DNA of 64,000 nt from Bacteroidales bacterium. Its GTDB lineage: Bacteria; Bacteroidota; Bacteroidia; Bacteroidales; UBA932. The stretch spans positions 37,955 to 101,954 of the forward strand of contig JAFRXI010000011.1 of assembly GCA_017437755.1 (NCBI GenBank), given 5' to 3'. A program made the position numbers and the translations under genes. Shown one piece after another: positions 16,637 through 24,805 of this stretch. Within the stretch, counting starts at the first letter, position 1. Every line of letters starts with the position of its first letter. The notes under the pieces are model-generated. The model was not told the DNA's origin. It made no database searches and worked only from the letters and a program-made list of their open reading frames with translations.

Positions 16637-17716
16637 ATGAGATTTGTCCGACTGTTATTGATAGGGTTTTGTATGTCGATCTTGCTGTCTTGTACTGATA
16701 AGACTGAATTGGTGAAGACAGATTTGGTTTACTGTATTACGGATACATATCTATATCTGAATGTCTCTCAGTCTTTATCTGTGGCAACTGCGGGCGGACC
16801 TGACGGACTGGGACGGGAAAAATGGGAGAGCAAAAACCCCGGAATTGCGTCCGTGGATCAAACGGGTAAGGTTGTGGGAGTTTCGGTGGGTGATACGGAA
16901 ATAAGTGCCGTGGCATATTATAACAAGAATAAATACGTCGCTTCAATTGTTGTCCATGTCCTTCCGGATGAGATGATTGCCATGCGGAATTGCTATATAG
17001 AAATGGTCTCCGTTGAGGGAGGATCATTTGTGATGGGGAAGGATGGCTATTCCGTCAATCCTGCCAAAGAGGTGACCGTGAAGGGGTTCAGAATCGCAAA
17101 ATATGAGATGACTAACAGACAGTTCAGCGGCATTTGTAGAGAGGGAAAATCTTATTATGGGGACTCGCAGCAATACCGGTTATGTGCTACCTATCCCGGT
17201 GCTGAAAAGGTCGTCTCCATGATCAAAGAGGCGACCGGCCTGAAATTCAGGCTCCCTACCGAGGCTGAATGGGAGTGGGCTGCCAGGGGAGGAAAGAAAA
17301 GCAAAGGGTACATCTATTCAGGAGCCGATAATTTGGATGAGGTTGCATTTTGGAAAGGTAATAGCACCTTCTCGCGTAGTGATATTAGACTTAGTAATGA
17401 AGAAATACTCAACAAGCAATTCTTTGGTTATATAAATCTTGAAATCGGATTGAAACAGCCCAATGAGCTGGGCTTGTACGATATGACCGGAGGCGTATCG
17501 GAGTGGGTGTCGGATCTGTTCCCTGACATCGTCGTGGATAAATCGGATTTGGACGATCCCCGGGATTACAATGAGTACTATAAGGATGCTCATTTCTGTA
17601 AGGGGGGAAGCTTTAACTCATCTGAAAAAGGCTGTTACATATATGCGCGGGAAGCTCATGGCTTGCCTACGTCTACCCGATACTATTCCGGCATCCGTCT
17701 GGTCCTGGACGACTAG
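16637..17716 (+). CDS. Lipoprotein with Ig-like and SUMF1 (formylglycine-enzyme-like) domains
   Basis: 359 residues from ATG 16637; this start gives a clean signal peptide with lipobox ILLSC, whereas the longer frame puts residues in front. Residues ~30-115 look like a bacterial Ig-like (BIG2) domain (WESKNPGIASVDQTGKV). The remainder is a SUMF1/FGE-sulfatase-type domain: VEGGSFVMG, YEMTNRQF, FRLPTEAEWEWAARGG, ELGLYDMTGGVSEWVSD and a closing TRYYSGIRLVL. True formylglycine enzymes oxidise a sulfatase cysteine, but lipid-anchored SUMF1 proteins in Bacteroidetes mostly have other or unknown roles. About 350 bp downstream of the paired-box promoter. Confidence 0.8.
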   Translation: MRFVRLLLIGFCMSILLSCTDKTELVKTDLVYCITDTYLYLNVSQSLSVATAGGPDGLGREKWESKNPGIASVDQTGKVVGVSVGDTEISAVAYYNKNKYVASIVVHVLPDEMIAMRNCYIEMVSVEGGSFVMGKDGYSVNPAKEVTVKGFRIAKYEMTNRQFSGICREGKSYYGDSQQYRLCATYPGAEKVVSMIKEATGLKFRLPTEAEWEWAARGGKKSKGYIYSGADNLDEVAFWKGNSTFSRSDIRLSNEEILNKQFFGYINLEIGLKQPNELGLYDMTGGVSEWVSDLFPDIVVDKSDLDDPRDYNEYYKDAHFCKGGSFNSSEKGCYIYAREAHGLPTSTRYYSGIRLVLDD

Positions 17717-17739
17717 TACCTGTCAGATTATTTCCATGT

Positions 17740-17862
17740 AGGTGGCGGGGATCCGCACGATGGTTTTATTGTAATTAATGGAAAGAGTTTGTATTTTGAC
17801 ACCACGGGAAATCACTCAAATAACTACAGAAAAATCAATAAGAATAATCGTTATGTCTATTA
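17740..17862 (+). pseudogene. Remnant of an Rhs toxin C-terminus
   Basis: This stretch is nearly identical to 22765-22877, which encodes the last residues of the second Rhs protein (GKSLYFDTTGNHSNNYR..NKNNRYVY, stop). Here the same codons and stop are present, but nothing upstream encodes the rest of an Rhs protein. It leads straight into a copy of the downstream gene (start 17853), so the tail of a toxin and its neighbour were duplicated together or left behind when the remainder was lost. Confidence 0.8.
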
Positions 17863-18449
17863 ACAGAGTTTTATTACATACCCTTTTACTACTTGTCTTA
17901 ATACCGTATTCTGCTGAGGCAAAAAGTCTTGATGCGACTTTGAGGCAATGCCAAAATAAAGCCATGAAAGGCTTTAGAGGACGGCGGTTTCCGCACTATA
18001 TACAAAGATCAAGGACAAGAGCATTAGATAATTATGCTTGGAACATCATAAGTCAATCAGATACTATTACTGACATTGTTATTATCGACTTTGAGACACC
18101 TTCCCGAGATGATATTTTTATCTGTCGCGATACGGTAATCGGGTTTGATGGTCTTTGTAATCCCCCGGAGATATTCAGTAAAGAAGAAATAGAACAAATG
18201 CGAAATACTTTGTCAAGAATTATGGTTATGGATAGAGCAACTGAAAGGGCAATTAATATTAGACATAAAGATGATTTGGTGAGTGTTATTGTCTTAAGGA
18301 CAAAACTATTCAAGGGGAAACGAGGTTGGACTGGTAATACTAATGTATTTATCCTTCCCGTAGCATATCTCTTCCCTATTGACGAGTACAGGGTCTGCCC
18401 GGCCCCGACCTGGCATCTCGTTTCAGCACTCCTGCACGGAGACGCATAA
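17853..18449 (+). CDS. Exported putative immunity protein, orphan copy
   Basis: 198 residues from ATG 17853; the ATG sits in the stop region of the toxin remnant, exactly as in the second copy at 22867. A signal peptide (about 1-25, ending AEA) predicts export to the periplasm. The mature part is shared with the protein at 22867 (more than 80 percent by eye), but the last ~17 residues (from DEYRVC) run into the downstream structured repeat and differ, so this copy's C-terminus was replaced. Position directly behind an Rhs toxin end suggests an immunity protein. No known domain recognised. Without an intact toxin it would be an orphan immunity gene. Confidence 0.6.
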   Translation: MSINRVLLHTLLLLVLIPYSAEAKSLDATLRQCQNKAMKGFRGRRFPHYIQRSRTRALDNYAWNIISQSDTITDIVIIDFETPSRDDIFICRDTVIGFDGLCNPPEIFSKEEIEQMRNTLSRIMVMDRATERAINIRHKDDLVSVIVLRTKLFKGKRGWTGNTNVFILPVAYLFPIDEYRVCPAPTWHLVSALLHGDA

Positions 18450-18600
18450 ATAGCCCGTTTTTTCCGTCTCCGTGCAAGTATACTGTCGACATGGTTGTCG
18501 TGGCAATGGCAGGACGTGAGGCGAGCCTTTTCGGCGAGCTCGCCGATGCGTCCAGCCGCCGGAGGTGGTATAGTCCGGCGGCGATGCCTCCCCTGAATAT
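18423..18600. repeat. Hairpin plus GC-rich repeat, copy 2 of 4
   Basis: TGCACGGAGACG (18433-18444) pairs perfectly with CGTCTCCGTGCA (18465-18476). A 30-nt linker shared with copy 3 (GTATACTGTCGACATGG...) leads to the GC-rich repeat at 18506-18592 with the GGCGAGCTCGCC palindrome and CCGCCGGA/TCCGGCGG hairpin. The reading frame of the orphan immunity gene enters this element. It separates that cassette from the promoter of the first full rhs gene. Confidence 0.75.
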
Positions 18601-18667
18601 TAGGTTTCCACACAATCAAGCTGTTTACAAAAGTAGTCTTTTCACAGTCATTTACCACAGGAAAACC

Positions 18668-18772
18668 AAAATGTAAGGTTCCCATGTGGTAAAATATTGA
18701 TAATAAGTACTTTGTATTTTATAAATGTAAGGTGCTGATTACATATTCTTTCAGAATCATGCGGTAAATTTG
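18668..18772 (+). promoter_or_regulatory. Paired-box promoter, copy 2 (rhs)
   Basis: AAAATGTAAGGT at 18668-18679 and TAAATGTAAGGT at 18722-18733, again 54 bp apart. The next 31 bp are followed by TAAATTTG (18765-18772), a TAnnTTTG -7 box. The sequence between boxes differs from copies 1 and 3, so the conserved boxes and distances stand out. Predicted transcription starts roughly 100 bp before the first rhs gene. Confidence 0.7.
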
Positions 18773-18800
18773 CCGCAGATAAACCCAAATATCTTGTCCT

Positions 18801-18896
18801 ATGCTAAACAACAACTCAATGGCCCTTCTAAACACACAAGACATTAAGGAAGGAATAATTATATTTGCATTATTACCATGCGACGGATTGGGCTAA
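18801..18896 (+). CDS. Possible 31-residue leader ORF overlapping rhs
   Basis: ATG 18801 opens a 31-codon frame that ends at TAA 18894-18896, 16 bp inside the rhs gene. It lies just downstream of the predicted transcription start. Such an overlap could couple translation of rhs to a leader, but no codon pattern or homology supports it beyond position. Confidence 0.25.
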   Translation: MLNNNSMALLNTQDIKEGIIIFALLPCDGLG

Positions 18897-20401
18897 TAAC
18901 ATTGTTGCTATCCCTGCTCGGGATAGCGAACGCGTTGTCGGTATATGCCGGAGGCTTATACCAGCCCTATCCGTCGCAGAATGTTACTTATACTTCGTTT
19001 GACCGCCCCGGGACAATAGCGAAGGGTCAGTATTCTGCCACTTTTGTATACGGGGGCGACAACGGCAGGGTGAAGATGTCAGTCACGGATAGTACCGGGA
19101 CGTTCCTTACCCGGTACTATGCCGGCGGGCGGTATGAGAAGGATGTCCTTCCCAGCAACACCACCAAGGAGCGCCTGTACCTTGGCGGGGACGCATACTC
19201 AGCCCCGATGGTTCTTACAAGGACTGGGAACGGGAGCTGGACCCTTCACAACATCGGTCGGGACTATCTCGGGAGCATCATCCTCATAGCAAGTCCTGAA
19301 GGGTTCAAGGAGGCGGAGTACAGCTATGATGCGTGGGGGCGTCTGAGGGATCCGTCCACGCTTGAAATCTATCAGGAGGGCAGCGTGCCCGACCTTATGC
19401 ACGGCCGCGGCTACACCGGCCATGAGCACCTGCCATGGCTGGGGCTCATCAACATGAACGCCCGCCTCTACGATCCCCTCACCGGCCGCTTCCTCGCCCC
19501 CGACCCCTACATCCAGGACCCGGGCTTCACCCAGAATTACAACCGCTACACCTATGCTCTGAATAATCCGCTTAAGTATACGGATGAGAGTGGAGAGTTA
19601 TTCGGAACAATCCTTACAGCTATCCTTCGTTTACCGTATGAAATTGTCAGGGGAATTATTATTCCTTATTTCGTTGGATTCAGCGATACGGCAAAAGCTG
19701 GCAGAATATTTAGCGAAACATGGTCCGAATATGGACACGTTGTGTCAAATGCATTTAAGATTGAAACAGGGATGTTTCATACAGATAAGAATAAAAGTTG
19801 GGGAGGAAGGACCTGGGAATTCTTTTCTCGTTATTTATGGCAACCCCACCAAGTATTGTGGGGCCGGTTTCTGTCCCTTAATTATAACTTCTTTGGTAAT
19901 GTAAAAAGTGTCACTAAGTCCAACGGACTTACTACGGTTGAAACCTATTCTGACGATTGGGGTGCGTTCACATTAGGCAACTATACAGTTGGCGAACGAG
20001 GTATAACTGCGGATTTTGACAATACGCTGTTCCAGCACGAATATGGTCATTATATTCAAAGTCAAGTTGTGGGGCCTGAATACTTTTCCAGTTATGCTTT
20101 GCCGAGCGTGTTCAGTATTGATGATAGACATGATCATCATCCAGTTGAACAGGATGCTAATATAAGATCAAGAAATTACATGATTAAAAATGGCTTGCCA
20201 ATTGATAAATGGAATTATTATTACAATCCGATTGATAAATTAGAGGGCGTTGACAGGGATAGTCCTGAATTAATGGAGCCCCTGCCGGTAAATAGAAAGC
20301 CTTTCGTCTCAAGTTATATTTTTCCTATATTGTTTCCCGTTCTGGGCGATATTATTACCGGAGCAATTCTGTCCGGTGCTGATAATGCCCGAAAGTATTA
20401 G
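18878..20401 (+). CDS. Short Rhs protein with HEYGH metallopeptidase-like C-terminal domain
   Basis: 507 residues. A signal peptide (1-24) is followed by only a short stretch of YD-type sequence and then the Rhs-associated core (about 150-240: YDAWGRLR, GRGYTGHEHL, NARLYDPLTGRFLAPDPYIQ, YNRYTYALNNPLKYTDESGE). Everything after the core is more AT-rich and specific. It contains HEYGH at 387-391, an HExxH zinc-site motif, with a later HHPVEQDAN that could give the third ligand. In Rhs proteins the segment after the core is the toxic or effector part. Canonical Rhs proteins are over 1000 residues, so this is a minimal version. The gene 5 bp downstream encodes a lipoprotein that may be its immunity partner. 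Driven by the paired-box promoter at 18668. Confidence 0.85.
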   Translation: MRRIGLITLLLSLLGIANALSVYAGGLYQPYPSQNVTYTSFDRPGTIAKGQYSATFVYGGDNGRVKMSVTDSTGTFLTRYYAGGRYEKDVLPSNTTKERLYLGGDAYSAPMVLTRTGNGSWTLHNIGRDYLGSIILIASPEGFKEAEYSYDAWGRLRDPSTLEIYQEGSVPDLMHGRGYTGHEHLPWLGLINMNARLYDPLTGRFLAPDPYIQDPGFTQNYNRYTYALNNPLKYTDESGELFGTILTAILRLPYEIVRGIIIPYFVGFSDTAKAGRIFSETWSEYGHVVSNAFKIETGMFHTDKNKSWGGRTWEFFSRYLWQPHQVLWGRFLSLNYNFFGNVKSVTKSNGLTTVETYSDDWGAFTLGNYTVGERGITADFDNTLFQHEYGHYIQSQVVGPEYFSSYALPSVFSIDDRHDHHPVEQDANIRSRNYMIKNGLPIDKWNYYYNPIDKLEGVDRDSPELMEPLPVNRKPFVSSYIFPILFPVLGDIITGAILSGADNARKY

Positions 20402-20406
20402 TTATC

Positions 20407-20937
20407 ATGAAACGAGTCTTTACCCTATTGTTCTGTTTCTTTTTATGCATATCATGCGTGTTCATTCCTGATAAGGCAAAACATAAACGCATCACATTTA
20501 AGAACAATTCCCAGGAAAGCGTATTTGTTACCTGGAGAGTCCCGCCATATTCCGACCTGGACTTTCAACTCCAGGTTGATATATATTATCAGCATTTTCG
20601 TGACGCAGGGAAGACTGTCCTACCGGGCCAGAGTAATACGGATATTCTCAAGTTACGAGATTATCTTGAAAATCGTTTTAGTTATGGCTACTATGAGAGT
20701 GAAGAGACTGGTTCCGAAGTAACGATACTCGTAGCTGTATTCATCCTCAAAGACTTGGAAAAAATGGATCATGCGAAGCCTGCCGATTTAGACTATTATT
20801 TGTATGAATGCACATTGGATGCGTTGATAAATGCAAATTGGACGATTGAGTTTCCTTATAACCAAGAGGGCATCTCTTCTAAAACAATGACTTACCATTA
20901 CATACCGGAGGACCCATTTTACCATGAGTCTTCTTAG
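20407..20937 (+). CDS. Lipoprotein, putative immunity partner of the first Rhs protein
   Basis: 176 residues with a signal peptide ending in lipobox CISC, so anchored on the periplasmic or outer face. No known domain; the mature part is rich in aromatic and acidic residues. It starts 5 bp after the rhs stop codon, the usual place for the cognate immunity gene, and the effector domain is a predicted peptidase that could act in the envelope, which would fit an exported immunity protein. Function is inferred from position only. Confidence 0.6.
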   Translation: MKRVFTLLFCFFLCISCVFIPDKAKHKRITFKNNSQESVFVTWRVPPYSDLDFQLQVDIYYQHFRDAGKTVLPGQSNTDILKLRDYLENRFSYGYYESEETGSEVTILVAVFILKDLEKMDHAKPADLDYYLYECTLDALINANWTIEFPYNQEGISSKTMTYHYIPEDPFYHESS

Positions 20938-20939
20938 GT

Positions 20940-22877
20940 TTGGGCTATGATTACACGATGTTCAGAAGTATGGCGGGGGTTGTTGACCGGGTGGATTATT
21001 GGGGAGGAGCAACTGGACAAAACTGTTCAGGAAAAAACGCGGTTGGACAGGTAACAGTAATGTATTTATCGTTCCCGCAGAATATCTCTTCCAGCATAAT
21101 GTTCTGTTGCACATACGACCATAGGGGAAGACAAACCTCAGAATCGGTTTGCTATGCCGACAGTACTTTGGCACAGATGTATTTATTGTACGATAACCTG
21201 GGCCGGGTAGGGCAATGCTTCGTGGGTATTGGTGATGACAACCATGTGGAGAGCTATGCGTATAATCTTCATGGGAATCTGTCAGCCCTCTCCGGAGATG
21301 GATATACCCAGCGTTTGTTTTACGAGATCTCCCCATCCGGTGCTCCAACCCATAAGCGGTTTGACGGAAAGATATCTTCAATTTCTTGGAATGAATTGGA
21401 GAGCCGGCCAGACACCCTGACTGTTCTGTCGTATGACGGAAGAGGGCGTTTTCGTGATGCGACGACCGTCAGCAATCCCTATGATTTGCCTGTTGAAACC
21501 ATTACATATCAGGATAATGGCAAAACGCTCATTCTGAATCGCTATAGCAGTGACGGCAACATGTGCGAAGACCTTCTGTTCTCCACTTTGGGAGAGATGA
21601 AGACGCCGCTTGTGACCAATTACATGGAAGCCGGTGAGGATTATAGCTTTGAGTATGATGAACGCAGCAATCTAACGCTGGACGAACTCACCGGATTCAG
21701 TGCCGCATATACCCTTCTTGACCGTCCTTCACGTATTGAACCGTTCTTTGGAGGACCTGTGTATTTCACTTGGCTGGCAGACGGGACAAAGGTTGCACAG
21801 CTGGGTGATTATGATGAAGGGTATGACTACATTGGCTCTTTCAGGTATCGTAGAGGTGATGACACATTGAGACTTGAGAGTATTCCGTTCAGCAAAGGTA
21901 GGATAAGGTTTGACTCTGGAGGAAACATCCTTCCCGAATATCATGCGACGGATTATCTGGGCAGCATACGCCGGGTCATGAGTGAAACAGGGGTAGACAA
22001 AACGTATGACTATGTGCCATATGGATCGCTTGTGGATGAATTCACAAACACGCCGCACGGAAACGAGTATCTGTTCCAGGGAAAGGAAATGATTGTGTTT
22101 GAGGGGTTCTCGCTGTATGACTTTGGTGCCCGGTTCTACAATCCCCGGACCTTGATGTGGCTAACACGCGATCCCCTTGCCGAGGAGCGCCCGGACCTCT
22201 CTCCATATGTCTTCTGCGCCGCAGATCCAGTCAACATGGTTGATCCGGATGGAAGAATGATTGTTGTACTTTCAGGAAACAAGGAGTTTTCGTATGAGTA
22301 TGGCTTCTTTTATGATCCGGAAGGTAGGGTTTACTCTGGGGAAGAGTTAGGTTTTCAAGCTATTGAATCTGCATTGAATCAAATAATGTCAAGAAATAAT
22401 GGTTTTGACCTTGTTGACGCTTTGATTAGATCTGAAAAGATGGTTCTAATAAGTTATGGAGGAAATCGTAACCGTGAAACTGGAAAATATCTTCATTTTG
22501 ACAGTGCTGTTAGCTGGAATCCAGATAATGATGCAGTTGGAGGACAGCCCTCATTTATTTCTCTTGCTCATGAACTTGCTCATAGTAAAGATCGGTTAGG
22601 TGGTACGATTAATATGGAAACGTGGTATTCATTTTATGACGAAAGAATCAATGCTATTAGGGATGTTCCAAAAGCAGAAATATTTTCAACTCATATTGAA
22701 AACTTGATCAGGAAAGAGCACAATATCCCTTTGAGAGTATCTTATAGCATTTATGAAAACGGCGATCCTCATGAGGGTTTTATTATCTATAAAGGAAAGA
22801 GTTTGTATTTTGACACCACGGGGAATCACTCAAATAACTACAGAATAATCAACAAGAATAATCGTTATGTCTATTAA
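20940..22877 (+). CDS. Rhs-core protein with HELAH C-terminal domain, 5'-truncated
   Basis: 645 residues counted from TTG 20940, the first start after an in-frame stop; ATG 20958 or 20970 are alternatives. There is no signal peptide, unlike the first Rhs protein. Residues ~60-400 have YD-repeat character (YDNLGRVGQ, YAYNLHGNL, FEYDERSNL). The core follows: YHATDYLGSIRRVM, YDYVPYGS, GARFYNPRTLMWLTRDPLAE, SPYVFCAADPVNMVDPDGR. The C-terminal domain holds SLAHELAHSKDR (HExxH at 544-548), resembling M91-type effector peptidases found at Rhs ends. Bases 21015-21092 repeat the end of the downstream immunity gene in another frame, so the 5' end is a recombination joint. Probably a displaced Rhs module; whether it is still made is open. 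Confidence 0.8.
   Translation: MGYDYTMFRSMAGVVDRVDYWGGATGQNCSGKNAVGQVTVMYLSFPQNISSSIMFCCTYDHRGRQTSESVCYADSTLAQMYLLYDNLGRVGQCFVGIGDDNHVESYAYNLHGNLSALSGDGYTQRLFYEISPSGAPTHKRFDGKISSISWNELESRPDTLTVLSYDGRGRFRDATTVSNPYDLPVETITYQDNGKTLILNRYSSDGNMCEDLLFSTLGEMKTPLVTNYMEAGEDYSFEYDERSNLTLDELTGFSAAYTLLDRPSRIEPFFGGPVYFTWLADGTKVAQLGDYDEGYDYIGSFRYRRGDDTLRLESIPFSKGRIRFDSGGNILPEYHATDYLGSIRRVMSETGVDKTYDYVPYGSLVDEFTNTPHGNEYLFQGKEMIVFEGFSLYDFGARFYNPRTLMWLTRDPLAEERPDLSPYVFCAADPVNMVDPDGRMIVVLSGNKEFSYEYGFFYDPEGRVYSGEELGFQAIESALNQIMSRNNGFDLVDALIRSEKMVLISYGGNRNRETGKYLHFDSAVSWNPDNDAVGGQPSFISLAHELAHSKDRLGGTINMETWYSFYDERINAIRDVPKAEIFSTHIENLIRKEHNIPLRVSYSIYENGDPHEGFIIYKGKSLYFDTTGNHSNNYRIINKNNRYVY
21015..21092 (+). pseudogene. 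Immunity-gene tail fragment inside the second rhs gene
   Basis: About 78 bases almost identical to 23309-23386, where they encode the end of the immunity protein (TKLFRKKRGWTGN...AEYLF). Here they are read in a shifted frame as part of the Rhs N-terminus (TGQNCSGKNAVGQVTV). It marks the point where an immunity gene was joined to the interior of an rhs gene, as expected when C-terminal toxin/immunity modules are exchanged or deleted by recombination. Confidence 0.8.
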
Positions 22878-23415
22878 CAGAGTTTTATTACATACCCTTT
22901 TACTTCTTGTCTTAATACCGTATTCTGCTGAGGCAAAAAGTCTTGATGCGACTTTGAGGCAATGCCAAAATAAAGCCATGAAAGGCTTTAGAGGACGGTT
23001 TCCGCACTATATACAAAGATCAAGGACAAGAGCATTAGATAATTATGCTTGGAACATCATAAGTCAATCAGATACTATTACTGACATTGTTATTATCGAC
23101 TTTGAGACACCTTCCCGGGATGATATTATTATATGTCGCGATACAGTAATCGGATTTGACGGATTATGTAATCCTCCAAAGATATACAATAAGGAATATA
23201 TAGAGATAAACCGTAATGCTTTATCAAAAATTTTAGTTATGGATAGAGCAACTGAAAGGGAAATTAATACTAGATATAAAGATGAGTTGGTGGCTTATAT
23301 TGTCTTAAGGACAAAACTGTTCAGGAAAAAACGCGGATGGACTGGTAACAGTAATGCATTTATCGTTCCCGCAGAATATCTCTTCCCTTTCGACGAACTT
23401 ATTAACATTCCATAG
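22867..23415 (+). CDS. Exported putative immunity protein of the second Rhs protein
   Basis: 182 residues. ATG 22867 overlaps the end of the rhs gene by 11 bp, so translation is probably coupled. Signal peptide about 1-25 ending in AEA; mature part without known domain. Its paralogue at 17853 is nearly identical over the first ~100 residues and then diverges in patches, a pattern seen in immunity families that track toxin variants. The export signal suggests that the HELAH effector is neutralised outside the cytoplasm. Assignment is by position. Confidence 0.65.
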   Translation: MSINRVLLHTLLLLVLIPYSAEAKSLDATLRQCQNKAMKGFRGRFPHYIQRSRTRALDNYAWNIISQSDTITDIVIIDFETPSRDDIIICRDTVIGFDGLCNPPKIYNKEYIEINRNALSKILVMDRATEREINTRYKDELVAYIVLRTKLFRKKRGWTGNSNAFIVPAEYLFPFDELINIP

Positions 23416-23417
23416 AG

Positions 23418-23558
23418 ATGGGGAAACGGCTACTTTATATTCTAATTTCATTACCTTGCTTCATATCTTGCTTTAATGAAGAAAGGCTTAACAGTCGTAT
23501 TGAAAGGCAGGTCAACTATGATTATTCAAAATATCATTGGATAGCAGTGGCAACATAA
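23418..23558 (+). CDS. Truncated lipoprotein ORF
   Basis: 46 codons: a signal peptide with a lipobox-like CFISC followed by only about 25 residues before a TAA. It starts 2 bp after the immunity gene. Its length and the change of frame at 23537 suggest the 5' end of a broken lipoprotein gene rather than a complete one. Confidence 0.4.
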   Translation: MGKRLLYILISLPCFISCFNEERLNSRIERQVNYDYSKYHWIAVAT

Positions 23559-23737
23559 TTCTGGGCAACGATGAAAAAAAACTAGATGAATATAATTTTG
23601 AGAAGCATGGTTATTCAGGGAAAACCTCTTTCCTTAAAACTTTTGGACGGAATATAGAAACTGTCATTGCGAAGATTGTTCATGGCAGAGGGCATGATTT
23701 CAATATTTATACTTATGGGTATGGAAGGATCAAATAG
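23537..23737 (+). pseudogene. Fragment of a cassette gene
   Basis: A 66-codon open frame without a good start (TTG), overlapping the truncated lipoprotein. It reads LDSSGNIILGNDEKK at the start and GHDFNIYTYGYG near the end, which has the feel of an Rhs-effector fragment but matches nothing I can name. It ends inside the start of the next gene. Probably debris from module exchange. Confidence 0.4.
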
Positions 23738-24176
23738 TTTTTTATCAAAGCTCTCATATATTATTATCGCCTGCTCGTTTCTTCTAATATTTTTATTTTT
23801 AGATTTATATCGAGATATCGGCTTGAAGAATATAGCATATGAATGCGATATTAATCCTAATTGTTTGTATCATTTTAGAACTAGGAGATTCATTTTCGAT
23901 CATCATGGTGACCTCTTTGAATGGACATCTGCCATGTATAAGGGGACACCACAACCTTGTTTTGAATCAGATACTCTTAGCTTTCAACAGCAAATAATCA
24001 GTATTAATAATTCCATATCAATTCTTCCTGATTCACTAATGCAAAGAATCAATGATAAGAAAGTAACAGGGAAAGTGTTATGTGATATTAAAAAGGATAA
24101 TCATTATACTGATGTCGTTTTCGTTCTTATGGACAAGGAAAACAACATGATAGATTTTATCATTTTTGAAGATTAA
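23721..24176 (+). CDS. Membrane protein of unknown function
   Basis: 151 residues from ATG 23721 (several upstream Met codons share the frame). One strongly hydrophobic segment near residues 8-28 (SYIIIACSFLLIFLFLDLY) and then a soluble domain with no known motif, perhaps facing the periplasm. Single-TM small proteins behind Rhs genes are often immunity proteins; here that is only a possibility. AT-rich like the rest of the island. Confidence 0.55.
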   Translation: MEGSNSFLSKLSYIIIACSFLLIFLFLDLYRDIGLKNIAYECDINPNCLYHFRTRRFIFDHHGDLFEWTSAMYKGTPQPCFESDTLSFQQQIISINNSISILPDSLMQRINDKKVTGKVLCDIKKDNHYTDVVFVLMDKENNMIDFIIFED

Positions 24177-24209
24177 AGTATTGTATTCTTGGATAAAAGT
24201 GTTTGTGCT

Positions 24210-24530
24210 ATGAAACTGAATCTAAACTATACATACGCTCGCATTGTTGTCTCCGTCTTCATGCTTCAATATGAAGTCGTCACTTTCCTATTTTTTCCTA
24301 TTCCACGGCATTCTGAGACCGCCCCAGGCTTCTACGAAACTCAATGCTTCTCTTTACAATTATATTGCATGATTGCCAAGATATTATTTTGGGCGTTATA
24401 TTTGGTTTTAAGCCTATGTGTTGATAAATATAATGACAATAAGCGTTTACGGTTTTTTGCGTATTGTGTTGATTTTATCCTTGTTGCATTACTCTTTTTA
24501 AGACTATTCCGTATATTACCGATACTGTGA
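24210..24530 (+). CDS. Small multi-pass membrane protein
   Basis: 106 residues from ATG 24210. Three likely membrane segments (around 10-30, 52-72 and 83-104) separated by short loops. No known family. It follows the previous membrane protein by 33 bp and ends just before the structured repeat, so it closes this cassette. An immunity or accessory role is possible but unsupported. Confidence 0.5.
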   Translation: MKLNLNYTYARIVVSVFMLQYEVVTFLFFPIPRHSETAPGFYETQCFSLQLYCMIAKILFWALYLVLSLCVDKYNDNKRLRFFAYCVDFILVALLFLRLFRILPIL

Positions 24531-24568
24531 CGAGAATTCCAGATGATTCAATACTGATATTCCCTTGC

Positions 24569-24775
24569 CGCACTCCTGCACGGAGACGTATGAAAGCGCC
24601 TGTTTTTCCGTCTCCGTGCAAGTATACTGTCGACATGGTTGTCGTGGCAATGGCAGGACGCGAGGCGAGCCTTTCCGGCGAGCTCGCCGATGCGTCCAGC
24701 CGCCGGATTTGGTATTCTCAGGCGGCGGTGCCTGCCCAACATCAGCCTACGACCATGCGATACTTGATGTAAGAT
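24569..24775. repeat. Hairpin plus GC-rich repeat, copy 3 of 4
   Basis: Stem TGCACGGAGACG (24577-24588) with CGTCTCCGTGCA (24609-24620), linker, then the GC-rich repeat 24650-24738 with the GGCGAGCTCGCC palindrome, and the tail GCGATACTTGATGTAAGAT shared with copy 1. It is nearly identical to copy 2 through the hairpin and linker. Placed between the end of one cassette and the next paired-box promoter. Confidence 0.8.
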
Positions 24776-24805
24776 GTATAGTTTTCAAAAAAGCAAGCTA
24801 TTTAC

